DNA of 30,261 nt from NCBI GenBank assembly GCA_017549325.1, contig JAFYVA010000068.1:1-30261 (forward strand). Direction: 5' to 3'. A program made the translations under genes and the position numbers. Shown in pieces: positions 15,204 through 23,496 of this stretch; positions within the stretch are counted from its first letter, which is position 1; every line of letters begins with the position of its first letter. Origin of the DNA: Oscillospiraceae bacterium (GTDB lineage Bacteria; Bacillota_A; Clostridia; Oscillospirales; Oscillospiraceae). A model generated the notes under the pieces. The model worked only from the letters and a program-made list of their open reading frames with translations. It ran no database searches and was not told the origin of the DNA.

Positions 15204-15980
15204 ATGAGAATCGTCATTAAAGTAGGAACTTCCACATTGGCACACAGCACCGGTTTGATGAATGTGCGCCGCGTGGAGCAGCTGTGCAGTGTGCTGAGCG
15301 ATCTGAAGAATGCGGGACATCAGGTGGTGCTGGTCTCCTCCGGCGCCATCGGCATGGGCGTGGGCAAGCTCTCGCTGGGCAGCCGACCTACCGACATTCC
15401 CACCAAGCAGGCTGCGGCCGCAGTGGGTCAGTGCGAATTGATGTATACCTATGACCGACTTTTCTCCACCTATAACCATACGGTGGCCCAGATCCTGGTA
15501 ACGGCAGAGGATATCGCCCACGAGGAGCGGAAGCAGAATTTTGAAAACACCCTCTTCCGTCTGCTGGAGCTGAAGGCGCTGCCCATCATCAATGAGAACG
15601 ACACCGTTGCCACCCGCGAGATCGTCATCGGTGACAACGATACCCTCGGTGCTGTGGTGGCCACCGCCATCTGCGCCGATTTGCTGGTGATCCTCTCGGA
15701 TATCGACGGCCTCTACACCGCCGATCCCCATACCCACGCCGATGCCCGGCTCCTGCCCACCGTTGAGGAGATCACGGCGGAGATCGAGGCGATGACGGGC
15801 GGCGCCGGCTCCGCTCTCGGCACGGGCGGTATGGCCACCAAGCTCCATGCAGCCCATATCGCCACAGAGGGCGGCGTGGAGATGATTATTGCCAACGGCC
15901 GCGACCCCGCGATCCTCTATGACATCGTAGAGGGAAAACCCGTTGGCACCCGTTTTAAGGCGAAGGAGGCGGCACAATGA
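15204..15980 (+). CDS. proB: Glutamate 5-kinase, short form lacking PUA domain
   Basis: The enzyme phosphorylates glutamate in the first step of proline synthesis. The amino-acid kinase fold is complete: [10 protein letters not shown] at the N-terminus, [50 protein letters not shown] and [12 protein letters not shown]. At 258 residues it ends after the kinase domain; many bacterial ProB proteins, such as that of E. coli, add a PUA domain of about 100 residues that is missing here. A run of purines (AGGAAAGGGA) precedes the ATG. Its stop overlaps the proA start (ATGA), so the two are translated together. Confidence 0.95.
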   Translation: MRIVIKVGTSTLAHSTGLMNVRRVEQLCSVLSDLKNAGHQVVLVSSGAIGMGVGKLSLGSRPTDIPTKQAAAAVGQCELMYTYDRLFSTYNHTVAQILVTAEDIAHEERKQNFENTLFRLLELKALPIINENDTVATREIVIGDNDTLGAVVATAICADLLVILSDIDGLYTADPHTHADARLLPTVEEITAEIEAMTGGAGSALGTGGMATKLHAAHIATEGGVEMIIANGRDPAILYDIVEGKPVGTRFKAKEAAQ

Positions 15981-17227
15981 AAACCACACAGGAACTTCTG
16001 TCCTCGGCCAAGGCTGCCGTGCCCCAGTTGCTGACGGTCAGCTGCGAGGAGAAGAATGCGGCCCTCTGCGCCATGGCCGATGCCCTTGTTGATGCCACGG
16101 CGGAGATTTTGGAGGCCAATGCCCGTGATATGGAAGCCGCCCGCGGCCATATATCCGAGGTGATGCTGGATCGCCTTGCCCTTACCGAAGGGCGTATTGC
16201 CGATATGGCCAAGGGTATCCGCGAGGTGGCCGATCTGCCCGATCCCGTAGGCCGTGTCATCGCCGAGAATACCCTGCCCAACGGCTTGCAGGTACAGCGT
16301 ATCAGCGTGCCCATGGGCGTCATTGCCATTATCTATGAGAGCCGTCCCAATGTCACCTCCGATGCTGCCGCTCTGGCCCTCAAGGCAGGCAGTGCCTGCG
16401 TGCTCCGCAGCGGTAAGGAGGCCTATGGCAGTGCCCGCGCCATCGTCACGGCGCTGCAGCGGGGACTTGCCGCTGTGGGGCTGCCGGAGACGGCGGTGAA
16501 TCTCATTGAGGACACCACCCGTCAGAGTGCCACGGATATGATGCAGGCGGTGGGCTATATCGATCTGCTGATCCCCCGTGGCGGTGCAGGGTTGATCCGC
16601 TCCTGCGTGGAGAATGCGCTGGTGCCCTGCATCCAGACGGGTACGGGTATCTGCCACATCTATGTGGATGACAGCGCCGATCAGGAAAAGGCGCTGAACA
16701 TTATCGAAAACGCCAAAATGAGCCGCCCCAGCGTCTGTAATGCTGCCGAGGTGTGTCTTGTTCATCAGGATATTGCCGCTGAGTTTCTTCCCAAGTTGAA
16801 GGAGCGGCTCACCGATCCCAAGCACCTCCGTCCCGCCCAGCTGCGGCTTTGTGAGCGTGCCTGCGCTGTGATCGACGGTGTGCCCGCTGCTGAGGAGGAT
16901 TTCGACACGGAGTTCCTGGACTATGTGCTGGCGGTAAAGGTGGTGGACAGCACTGCCGATGCCATCGCCCATATCGGGGCACACTCTACCCATCACAGCG
17001 ATGCCATCGTCACGGAGAACGAGGCGGCGGCGCAGCTGTTTACACAACTGGTGGACAGTGCCGCGGTGTATGTCAATGCATCCACCCGCTTTACCGATGG
17101 AGGACAGTTCGGCCTCGGCTGCGAGATGGGTATCTCCACCCAGAAGCTCCATGCCCGCGGCCCCATGGGTCTTGAGGAATTGACCACCTACAAATATGTG
17201 GTGCGCGGCAGCGGCCAGATCCGCTGA
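15977..17227 (+). CDS. proA: Glutamate-5-semialdehyde dehydrogenase (gamma-glutamyl phosphate reductase)
   Basis: The 416-residue enzyme reduces gamma-glutamyl phosphate to glutamate semialdehyde with NADPH, the second proline step. The catalytic cysteine is Cys254 in [10 protein letters not shown]. Other family blocks are [20 protein letters not shown] (112-131), [15 protein letters not shown] and the C-terminal [17 protein letters not shown]. It overlaps proB by 4 bases; GAAGGAGG lies just upstream. The third enzyme, ProC, is not in this window. Confidence 0.97.
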   Translation: MKTTQELLSSAKAAVPQLLTVSCEEKNAALCAMADALVDATAEILEANARDMEAARGHISEVMLDRLALTEGRIADMAKGIREVADLPDPVGRVIAENTLPNGLQVQRISVPMGVIAIIYESRPNVTSDAAALALKAGSACVLRSGKEAYGSARAIVTALQRGLAAVGLPETAVNLIEDTTRQSATDMMQAVGYIDLLIPRGGAGLIRSCVENALVPCIQTGTGICHIYVDDSADQEKALNIIENAKMSRPSVCNAAEVCLVHQDIAAEFLPKLKERLTDPKHLRPAQLRLCERACAVIDGVPAAEEDFDTEFLDYVLAVKVVDSTADAIAHIGAHSTHHSDAIVTENEAAAQLFTQLVDSAAVYVNASTRFTDGGQFGLGCEMGISTQKLHARGPMGLEELTTYKYVVRGSGQIR

Positions 17228-17231
17228 CTCC

Positions 17232-17260
17232 TTGCATCAAACAGAATTTTGTGGTATACT
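17232..17260 (+). promoter_or_regulatory. Promoter of the small membrane protein gene
   Basis: TTGCAT (17232-17237), 17-bp spacer, TATACT (17255-17260), just after the proA stop. It may also serve the downstream cytidylate-kinase-like operon, as no terminator is seen between them. Confidence 0.65.
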
Positions 17261-17287
17261 CTTGGAAACTTGACAGGAGGATGTGCT

Positions 17288-17515
17288 ATGGCGTTGAAAC
17301 CCTCAATGAAGGATGCGCTGAATCTGGGTGAGGCTGCGCTGAAAGGCGGCGGAAAGCTGCTGCCCAGGCTCAAGCCTCTCGGTACGGCGGTGGCGGTCAT
17401 CTCGGCCACCATGTCGGTGGTAACGGTGATCGGTTGGGCCATCACCCGCAGACAGGAGAAGAAAAAGAATCAGGCGCTCCGCGACAAACTGACGAAGGGG
17501 CTGCATCAGGGATGA
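17288..17515 (+). CDS. Small single-pass membrane protein of unknown function
   Basis: The 75-residue protein is not recognised. The ATG at 17288 follows GGAGGATG, and a promoter lies just upstream, so it is probably real. Residues 1-30 are amphipathic and rich in Lys, Gly and Leu. Residues 32-52 (TAVAVISATMSVVTVIGWAI) form a likely membrane helix. The tail from 54 is very basic (TRRQEKKKNQALRDKLTKGL) and should stay in the cytoplasm. There are no cysteines or catalytic motifs. It sits between proA and a kinase-like gene 67 bases downstream. No function is proposed. Confidence 0.7.
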   Translation: MALKPSMKDALNLGEAALKGGGKLLPRLKPLGTAVAVISATMSVVTVIGWAITRRQEKKKNQALRDKLTKGLHQG

Positions 17516-17582
17516 AAGTGCTGCACGGCATCCCCTTGACGAGCGGCAAAGCGGAAACACAGAAACGAGAGGAAGATAGCGT

Positions 17583-18197
17583 ATGATTATTACCATTAAC
17601 CGTGAATTCGGCAGCGGCGGCCGCGAGCTGGGCAAGCGTCTGGCCGACGCCCTGCATGTGCCTTGCTATGACCACCAGATCATTGAGATGATCGCCAGCG
17701 AAGAGGGTCTAAACGAGGAGTATGTGGCCAATGTGGGCGAAAAGTGCATCGAAGCGTCCTATCCTCTCACCATCGGTCACCGACTGGCCATGATGCCTCT
17801 GACGGTGATGGATCAGACCATCCGCGTAGCCTCTGCCCAGCGCGCCCTGCTGGAGAAGTTCGCCACTCAGGGCGACTGTGTCATCGTGGGTCGCTGCGCC
17901 GATGTGATCCTGAAGCAGTACGAGCCGCTCAATATTTTCGTCTACGCCGACATGGAATCCAAGGTGGAGCGGTGTATGCGTCGCGCCCCCGAGGGTGAGA
18001 ACATGACCCGCAACGAGATGGAGCGCGAGATCCGCCGTATTGACAAGGAGCGCGCACAGTATCACGCCATGTATGCCGATACCAAGTGGGGCAGCCGCGA
18101 GGGGTATCACCTGTGTGTAAATACCTCTCATCGCGAAATCAAGAAGTTGGTGCCCGCCATTGCTCAGTATTGCAAAGATTGGTTTGCGGAGAAGTAA
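17583..18197 (+). CDS. Cytidylate kinase-like protein
   Basis: The 204-residue protein resembles the cytidylate-kinase-like family common in Clostridia and distinct from classical Cmk. The N-terminal IITINREFGSGGRELGKRLA (2-21) is the nucleotide-binding P-loop region with its family-specific GSGGRE form. GDCVIVGRCADVIL, a core strand-helix motif, and an arginine-rich lid region (RNEMEREIRRIDKERAQYH) follow. It probably phosphorylates a nucleotide or related small molecule, but the real substrate of this family is uncertain. It begins an operon with the FTR-like and B3/B4 genes; the next gene starts 3 bases after its stop. Confidence 0.85.
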   Translation: MIITINREFGSGGRELGKRLADALHVPCYDHQIIEMIASEEGLNEEYVANVGEKCIEASYPLTIGHRLAMMPLTVMDQTIRVASAQRALLEKFATQGDCVIVGRCADVILKQYEPLNIFVYADMESKVERCMRRAPEGENMTRNEMEREIRRIDKERAQYHAMYADTKWGSREGYHLCVNTSHREIKKLVPAIAQYCKDWFAEK

Positions 18198-18200
18198 GAG

Positions 18201-18398
18201 ATGAAAATTTACTTTAACCCCGATGAAAAGGTGGTGCAGACGGTGCGCGCAGGCTTGCAGCGCAAGGAGGGCTATTGCCCCTGCCGTCTTGCCAAAACGG
18301 AAGAAAATTTCTGCATGTGTCAGGAGTTCCGCGATCAGATCGCCGATCCCGAGTTCGAGGGTTTCTGTCACTGCCGGTTATACTACAAAGAGAAATAA
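18201..18398 (+). CDS. Ferredoxin:thioredoxin reductase catalytic-subunit-like small Fe-S protein
   Basis: The 65-residue protein has three Cys-X-Cys pairs: CPC (26-28), CMC (38-40) and CHC (56-58), ending GFCHCRLYY. This is the signature of the catalytic subunit of ferredoxin:thioredoxin reductase, in which four cysteines hold a [4Fe-4S] cluster and two form the redox disulfide. The spacing here, 9 and 15 residues between pairs, differs from the plant and cyanobacterial 16 and 8. The protein is also much shorter. No variable subunit or thioredoxin is encoded nearby. A role in passing electrons from ferredoxin to a disulfide is plausible but not shown. GGAGAAG precedes the ATG. Confidence 0.78.
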   Translation: MKIYFNPDEKVVQTVRAGLQRKEGYCPCRLAKTEENFCMCQEFRDQIADPEFEGFCHCRLYYKEK

Positions 18399-18410
18399 AG
18401 GAGAATCCCC

Positions 18411-19124
18411 GTGTATTACGCAGTCAGTCAGGACATTTTTGCCAAGCTCCCCACGGCCTGCTTCGGTGCAGTGGCCGTCCGCGGTCTTGACAACACCCGC
18501 CCCCAGAACGAACTGGAGGCCATGCTTCAGGAGAATATCGCTGTATGTGAGGCATATTTCGAGGGCGTCAAGCCCAAGGAGAGCCCTGCCATCGTGCCTT
18601 ATCGCGAGGCGTTCCGTGCGCTGGACATCAACCCCAACAAGTTCCTCTGCTCTATCGAGGCACTGTTGACCCGCATTGCCAAGGGCAAGGGTTTCCCCAC
18701 CATCAACGGTATCGTGGATCTGGGTAATGCCATCTCCATCAAGTACCGCCTGCCCATCGGTGCCCACGATCTGGACACCATTGACAGCGGCCTCGATGTG
18801 CGTCTGGCCATGGAGGGCGACACCTTCATCGCCTTCGGCGAGACGGAGGAGGAGAAGCCCGATGTGGGCGAGGCCATCTATGCCAGCGGCAATGAAGTCC
18901 GTACCCGCCGTTGGACCTGGCGTCAGAGCGAGCGCGGTAAGATCACCGAGGAGACCAAGGCCGTGCTGTTCCCCATCGACGGATTTTCCGATGTGAATAA
19001 GGCGGAGGTCTATGAGGCCATCGAAGAGTTCAAGGTGCTGCTGCACCGCTTCTTCGGCGACGGGATCGAGATCGCCACGGGCTTCGTGGATGCCGAAAAT
19101 CCCAAGTTCACCTTCTTTGAATAA
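18411..19124 (+). CDS. B3/B4-domain protein (PheT-like tRNA-editing fold)
   Basis: The 237-residue protein consists of a B3/B4 domain, the fold of the editing region in the beta subunit of phenylalanyl-tRNA synthetase, as a free-standing protein. Supporting motifs are SPAIVPYREAFRALDINPNK, FPTINGIVDLGNAISIKYRL and LPIGAHDLDTI. A GTG start at 18411 follows AAAGGAGA; no better ATG exists. It is the last gene of a three-gene operon and ends at a terminator. Free-standing members are poorly characterised; hydrolysis of a mischarged tRNA or another small-molecule role are both possible. Confidence 0.85.
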   Translation: MYYAVSQDIFAKLPTACFGAVAVRGLDNTRPQNELEAMLQENIAVCEAYFEGVKPKESPAIVPYREAFRALDINPNKFLCSIEALLTRIAKGKGFPTINGIVDLGNAISIKYRLPIGAHDLDTIDSGLDVRLAMEGDTFIAFGETEEEKPDVGEAIYASGNEVRTRRWTWRQSERGKITEETKAVLFPIDGFSDVNKAEVYEAIEEFKVLLHRFFGDGIEIATGFVDAENPKFTFFE

Positions 19125-19128
19125 GAGT

Positions 19129-19157
19129 AAAAGCCACCCTGCGGGGTGGCTTTTTTT
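19129..19157 (+). terminator. Rho-independent terminator after the B3/B4 gene
   Basis: Stem AAAAGCCACCC / GGGTGGCTTTT with a 4-base loop, followed by a run of T. The stem core is identical to the terminator at 20376-20405. Confidence 0.92.
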
Positions 19158-19161
19158 GTTC

Positions 19162-19190
19162 TTGACAGAGTGCGAAAAAATCGATATGAT
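19162..19190 (+). promoter_or_regulatory. Promoter of the zinc-ribbon membrane protein gene
   Basis: Consensus TTGACA (19162-19167), 17-bp spacer, TATGAT (19185-19190). The start near 19197 makes the ATG at 19199 nearly leaderless and supports ATG 19220 as the real start. Confidence 0.72.
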
Positions 19191-19219
19191 GATGAAAAAT
19201 GGGAAAAGAGGGTGAGGGT

Positions 19220-20368
19220 ATGTTCTGTCCCCATTGTGGCGCAAAACTGGTGGAAAACGCCAAGTTCTGTCAGGATTGCGGCAAAAAAGTGGAGTCTGCT
19301 GTGCAAGTAAACAAAGACGGCGCGGGAAAGAAATCGCCGAAAATGGTGAAATGGCTCGTTATTGCAGTCGTGCTGCTGGTGATTCTGAAAATCCTCTTTT
19401 CATGTGGTGGTGACAGCGGTGGCAAGGGGAAATCCGTCAAAGCTGAGCCGCCCGTGCTGCCCAACTTCATCCTTTCGGACAGCTCCGACCGTTTCTGGAT
19501 CAACAACTGGGGGCCTACTTCCGGTTCCTTCTGGGCCGATTGCCACGATGGTGAGTTGTGCTACATTGCGGAGGAGTATGTGGATAAGCTCCTTGCACAG
19601 GGCTATACCATCGAGGAATATGAAGAAGATGGCGGCAACACCGCCAATCAAGAGTGGCTGCTGATGCATGAGAATTTCAGCGGCACCGTCAAGGTCAGAA
19701 TGACCGACTGGACCTATTATGGCACGCAGGTGTGGATCGATATTGATTGGTCTAACGATTTCTCCATGGCACCCCTTGTCAGCGAGGGGAAGAGCAACAA
19801 GAAAGCTGCGGAGCTGCCCAATTTCCTCGACCACGATGGCTCCCGCCGCTTTGAGTTCAAAGACGGCTACGGCAACTTGATCTTCACCGCCCCCGCCGAG
19901 GAGGGGGAGCTGGACTATGTCACCGAGGAATATATTGAACTGCTGGTGGAAAAGGGATATGAGGTCGTGTTTGACGATTTGGATGCTGCCCACTGGTGGG
20001 TGTTGAAGCATCCCGAAGTCAGCGGCGTGGTGCGCATTAAGTCCCTCGATTTGGGCGATGTGACAGGCTCTTACGAGGTGGAGATCTGCATGACCGAGGA
20101 CATCACCATGGACGGTTTGAAGAGCTCTGAGAGCAATGTGAACTCCAACAGCAGCAATGAGGATTTCTTCGACCGCGACCATGAAACTTTCAAGCCCGAC
20201 CACTCCAAGCTGGATTGCCTCACCTGCGGTGGTGACGGCGACTGCAACAAGTGCGGCGGCGATGGCGAAGTCCAGTACTACGGACAGGAGAGCGAGTGGA
20301 GCAAATGTCCCACCTGCCACGGCAGCGGCGATTGCACTCGTTGCGGCGGCAGCGGAAAGCGCGAGTGA
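19220..20368 (+). CDS. Zinc-ribbon membrane protein with duplicated domain and DnaJ-like cysteine tail
   Basis: The 382-residue protein has a clear modular build but no known function. A zinc ribbon (MFCPHCGAKL...FCQDCGKK; Cys3, 6, 17, 20) is followed by a basic stretch and one membrane helix (about 43-60), predicting cytoplasmic N-terminus and outside C-terminus. Residues 79-186 and 198-300 are two copies of one domain: both start LPNF, share GEL-Y--EEY--LL--GY, a W-L-H---SG-V core and end in a SM/TM--L motif. A Ser/Asn linker leads to a tail with four CxxC pairs in CxxCxGxG style (Cys333/336, 342/345, 363/366, 372/375), as in DnaJ zinc fingers. ATG 19220 follows GAGGGTGAGG. It is monocistronic. 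Confidence 0.82.
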   Translation: MFCPHCGAKLVENAKFCQDCGKKVESAVQVNKDGAGKKSPKMVKWLVIAVVLLVILKILFSCGGDSGGKGKSVKAEPPVLPNFILSDSSDRFWINNWGPTSGSFWADCHDGELCYIAEEYVDKLLAQGYTIEEYEEDGGNTANQEWLLMHENFSGTVKVRMTDWTYYGTQVWIDIDWSNDFSMAPLVSEGKSNKKAAELPNFLDHDGSRRFEFKDGYGNLIFTAPAEEGELDYVTEEYIELLVEKGYEVVFDDLDAAHWWVLKHPEVSGVVRIKSLDLGDVTGSYEVEICMTEDITMDGLKSSESNVNSNSSNEDFFDRDHETFKPDHSKLDCLTCGGDGDCNKCGGDGEVQYYGQESEWSKCPTCHGSGDCTRCGGSGKRE

Positions 20369-20375
20369 CGATAAT

Positions 20376-20405
20376 AAAAAAGCCACCCAACAGGGTGGCT
20401 TTTTT
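20376..20405. terminator. Bidirectional terminator between zinc-ribbon and MBL-fold genes
   Basis: A perfect 13-bp stem AAAAAAGCCACCC / GGGTGGCTTTTTT with loop AACA gives U-runs on both strands. It serves the two convergent genes. Confidence 0.92.
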
Positions 20406-20409
20406 ACGC

Positions 20410-21306
20410 TCAATTTTCCACTTTGTAGTAGGTTTTTGCGCAGCAGTCGCGGCGAATTTCGATCAGTCCCTCGTCCGTCATCCATGAGACAAAATTGGAG
20501 AAATTGCGCTCGATAATGGAAAATTTCAATGCACTGCGGGTACGAATTTCAACTTTTTGGCAGAAAGCATCCAGCCACTGTGGGAAGGTCATTCCATCGC
20601 TGAGACAGCTTATGATCTCATCCCGCTTTCGGTAGAATACCTCGATATTCCGCTCTACAACGGGGGAAATATCCGTTACCACCGCCGTGTGGGCGAGGAT
20701 ATAGGCGTCGAAGTGGGTGTCCAGCAGGGAACGCTTGCTCTCTAAATCCCGCTGTACGAACATAGAGGTGGGCATTTTAGCTGCGGAGATTTGTGCCTCA
20801 TCCAAAAGACAGTCGGCCACATACAGCACATTGTCGGGTGTGGAGATACCGATATGCCCTGCGCAGTGACCGGGGAGGGGCATCATGCCGAACGCTGCGC
20901 CGCATAGGGTGAAGGTGGTGTCCCCGGGCATCAGTATCCTGTCGGCGGTGAAGCACTCCTCGGGGAACATCTCCCGGGTCTTGCCGTAGGTCATGCCGAT
21001 GTAGTTGGCGCGGTAGGATTCCGTGTTGACGGCGATGCCCGCCTCGATGATGTGGGCGGCAACGGGAACACCGTAGCGCTGCTGGAGGAAACGGACGTTG
21101 CCGCTGTGGTCGAAGTGGGCGTGGGTGCAGATGATGCCTCGCAGCGTCAAGTCCTCATCAAATAGTTTCGTCAGCCCCTCCCGGTCATGGGCGGCGTAGC
21201 CCGTGTCGATGAGGATGGCCTCTTTTTCCCCCACCATGTACAGTGGCATCAGGGCGGTAGCGCCCTCCCAGATCCATGTATTTCCTTTTACATGACGAAG
21301 TGCCAT
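20410..21306 (-). CDS. MBL-fold metallohydrolase
   Basis: The 298-residue protein belongs to the metallo-beta-lactamase superfamily. The metal site motif THAHFDHSG (His62, His64, Asp66, His67), PGHCAGH (His147), the bridging Asp165 in VADCLL and a late His in ILAHTAV complete the usual set for two metals. IDTGY is the conserved Asp-Thr-Gly strand. About 90 C-terminal residues after the hydrolase core look helical and winged-helix-like (FCQKVEIRTRSALKFSIIER...). The superfamily covers thioesterases, glyoxalases and lactonases, so the substrate is open. An AAGGAGG precedes the ATG. It is transcribed alone, convergent with the zinc-ribbon gene. Confidence 0.9.
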   Translation of the reverse strand: MALRHVKGNTWIWEGATALMPLYMVGEKEAILIDTGYAAHDREGLTKLFDEDLTLRGIICTHAHFDHSGNVRFLQQRYGVPVAAHIIEAGIAVNTESYRANYIGMTYGKTREMFPEECFTADRILMPGDTTFTLCGAAFGMMPLPGHCAGHIGISTPDNVLYVADCLLDEAQISAAKMPTSMFVQRDLESKRSLLDTHFDAYILAHTAVVTDISPVVERNIEVFYRKRDEIISCLSDGMTFPQWLDAFCQKVEIRTRSALKFSIIERNFSNFVSWMTDEGLIEIRRDCCAKTYYKVEN

Positions 21307-21338
21307 GGCGCGGCCTCCTTTACAGCGGGATTACTGCG

Positions 21339-21367
21339 AGTATATCAGCTTTTTTGTGCATCTACAA
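21339..21367 (-). promoter_or_regulatory. Promoter of the MBL-fold gene
   Basis: Minus strand: TTGTAG (21362-21367), 17-bp spacer, TATACT (21339-21344). Confidence 0.6.
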
Positions 21368-21400
21368 GAAAAGAAAGAAGAAAATTTTACAAAATGCCAC

Positions 21401-21429
21401 TATGCAAACGGCGAGAAATAAGGTACAAT
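21401..21429 (+). promoter_or_regulatory. Probable promoter of the pyrH-polC cluster
   Basis: TATGCA (21401-21406), 17-bp spacer, TACAAT (21424-21429). The -35 is weak, but this is the only good match in the divergent gap. Confidence 0.45.
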
Positions 21430-21475
21430 AAGGAGCAGTGTGAGAAACTATAAATTTGCATAAGGAGAGGGGACT

Positions 21476-22195
21476 ATGGACCAACCGAGATACAAGCGCG
21501 TGTTGCTGAAGATCAGCGGCGAGGCGCTGGCAGGCGAGAAGAAGTTCGGCCTTGATTTCGACGTGATGTACCGCGTTGCCGATGTGATCCGCGAGTGCGT
21601 GAACATGGGCGTGCAGGTGGGCATCGTCATCGGCGGCGGCAACTTCTGGCGCGGCGTGAAGAACGGCGAGGGCTACATCGAGCGCTCCCGTGCCGACCAC
21701 ATGGGTATGCTGGCCACTGCGATGAACTGTATGGCAATGGCCGATGTGCTGGAGCAGAAGGGCGTGGATGTTCGCGTGCAGACGGCACTGGAGATCCGCG
21801 AGGTGGCCGAGCCCTACATCCGTGCCAAGGCGATCCGCCATCTGGAGAAGGGCCGCGTGGTCATCTTCGGCTGCGGAACCGGCAACCCCTATTTTTCCAC
21901 CGATACCGCTGCGGTGCTCCGTGCCGCAGAGATCGGCGCCGAGGTGATCTTGCTGGCCAAGAACATCGACGGTGTCTATGACAGCGATCCCGCTGTCAAT
22001 AAGGATGCAGTGAAGTTCGATGTGATCACCTACGATGAGGTGCTGGCCCGCCGTCTGGCGGTGATGGACTCCACTGCCACCAGCCTGTCTATGGACAACC
22101 ATATCCCCGTGCTGGTATTTGCACTGAAAGACCCCTACAACATCGTCCGCGTCATCCGCGGAGAACAAATCGGTACAATCGTTAAGGAGGATTAA
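21476..22195 (+). CDS. pyrH: UMP kinase
   Basis: The 239-residue enzyme phosphorylates UMP to UDP in pyrimidine nucleotide synthesis. Bacterial UMP kinases are hexamers of the amino-acid kinase fold. Motifs are [15 protein letters not shown] (6-20), [38 protein letters not shown] and [20 protein letters not shown] precedes the ATG. It heads the essential-gene cluster, 4 bases from frr. In many Firmicutes rpsB and tsf lie just upstream; here an MBL-fold gene does. Confidence 0.97.
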   Translation: MDQPRYKRVLLKISGEALAGEKKFGLDFDVMYRVADVIRECVNMGVQVGIVIGGGNFWRGVKNGEGYIERSRADHMGMLATAMNCMAMADVLEQKGVDVRVQTALEIREVAEPYIRAKAIRHLEKGRVVIFGCGTGNPYFSTDTAAVLRAAEIGAEVILLAKNIDGVYDSDPAVNKDAVKFDVITYDEVLARRLAVMDSTATSLSMDNHIPVLVFALKDPYNIVRVIRGEQIGTIVKED

Positions 22196-22199
22196 CCCC

Positions 22200-22757
22200 A
22201 TGCTGAAAGAGGAATACAAAGTTTACGAAGAGAAGATGCGCAAGAGCATCGAGTCCGTGGAGAATGATTTTGCTGCCGTTCGCGCAGGTCGCGCCAACGC
22301 TTCTGTCCTGAACCGTATCATGGTGGACTACTACGGCACCCCCACGCCCATCCAGCAGATGGCAGCCGTCGGCTCCCCCGACCCCCGTTCTCTGGTGATC
22401 ACCCCCTGGGATGCTACCACCCTGCGCAACATTGAGAAGGCAATTCAGGAGTCCGATCTGGGCATCAATCCCTCCAACGACGGCAAGAGCATCCGTCTGG
22501 CTTTCCCCCAGCTGACGGAGGAGCGTCGTAAGGAGCTGGTCAAGCAGATCCATAAGTACACCGAGAACGGCAAGGTTGCCATCCGCAACATCCGCCGCGA
22601 TGCCATCGAGCATTTCAAGAAGCAGCAGAAGGCCTCCGAGATCACCGAGGATGAGCTGAAGATCGCTGAGAAGGACCTGCAGAAGATGACCGACGACCAC
22701 TGCAAGGAACTGGACAAGCTGCTGGAGAATAAGGAAAAGGAACTGATGTCCGTCTAA
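22200..22757 (+). CDS. frr: Ribosome recycling factor
   Basis: The 185-residue protein splits post-termination ribosomes together with EF-G. The typical family sequence is seen throughout: MRKSIESVENDFAAVRAGRA near the start, YYGTPTPIQQMA, PWDATTLRNIEKAIQESDLG, DGKSIRLAFPQLTEERRKEL and the charged helical C-terminus. The length is as expected. AAGGAGG lies at the end of pyrH, and its stop overlaps the uppS start by one base (TAATG). Confidence 0.98.
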   Translation: MLKEEYKVYEEKMRKSIESVENDFAAVRAGRANASVLNRIMVDYYGTPTPIQQMAAVGSPDPRSLVITPWDATTLRNIEKAIQESDLGINPSNDGKSIRLAFPQLTEERRKELVKQIHKYTENGKVAIRNIRRDAIEHFKKQQKASEITEDELKIAEKDLQKMTDDHCKELDKLLENKEKELMSV

Positions 22758-23485
22758 TGGGCCTGTTCGGTAAAAAAGCAAATACGGCGGGGCAGGTGGA
22801 CAAGAGCCGCCTTCCCCGCCATATCGCTATTATTATGGACGGCAACGGTCGTTGGGCGAAAAAGCGGGGCTTGCCCCGCACTGCCGGCCATAAAGTAGGC
22901 GCAGAGACATTCCGCCGTATTGCCAAGCACTGCAAGGCTTTGGGCGTGGAATACCTGACGGTATACGCCTTCTCCACAGAGAACTGGAAGCGTCCTCAGG
23001 AAGAGGTGGACGCCATTATGGCGCTGCTGGGCGAGTATCTCCGGGAGGCTATCGACTCCATGGAGCGCGAGCAGATCCGCGTGAAATTCTTCGGCGACCT
23101 CTCGGTGCTCTGTCCCGAACTGCGGGAGCTGGCGGAGCAGACCAATGCCCTCAGTGATACCATCGAGGGTGTGCAGGCCAACCTCTGCCTCAATTACGGT
23201 GGCCGCGATGAGATCCTGCGCGCTGCCCGCGCCTGCGCCGAGGCGGGAGCGGAGTGGACGGAGGAGAACTTCTCCGGATTTCTCTATTCTGCCGGTGTGC
23301 CCGATCCCGAGCTGGTGATCCGTCCCGGCGGGGAGATGCGCATCAGCAATTTCCTGCTGTGGCAGTGCGCATACAGTGAGTGGGTGTTCACCCCGACGCT
23401 GTGGCCTGATTTTAATGAAGCGGCGCTGGAGGAGGCCATTGTGGCCTACCAGCAGCGCGATCGCCGTTTTGGCGGTGTAAAGTAA
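22757..23485 (+). CDS. uppS: Isoprenyl transferase (undecaprenyl diphosphate synthase type)
   Basis: The 242-residue cis-prenyltransferase builds the C55 lipid carrier for peptidoglycan and other cell-wall polymers. HIAIIMDGNGRWAKKRGLPR (22-41, with catalytic Asp28), TVYAFSTENWKRP, LCLNYGGRDEIL and the substrate motif RPGGEMRISNFLLWQ (188-202) are all visible. RPGGE replaces the more common RTGGE/RTSGE form. It is one base overlapped with frr, and cdsA follows after 11 bases. Confidence 0.97.
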   Translation: MGLFGKKANTAGQVDKSRLPRHIAIIMDGNGRWAKKRGLPRTAGHKVGAETFRRIAKHCKALGVEYLTVYAFSTENWKRPQEEVDAIMALLGEYLREAIDSMEREQIRVKFFGDLSVLCPELRELAEQTNALSDTIEGVQANLCLNYGGRDEILRAARACAEAGAEWTEENFSGFLYSAGVPDPELVIRPGGEMRISNFLLWQCAYSEWVFTPTLWPDFNEAALEEAIVAYQQRDRRFGGVK

Positions 23486-23496
23486 GAGGAAGAACT

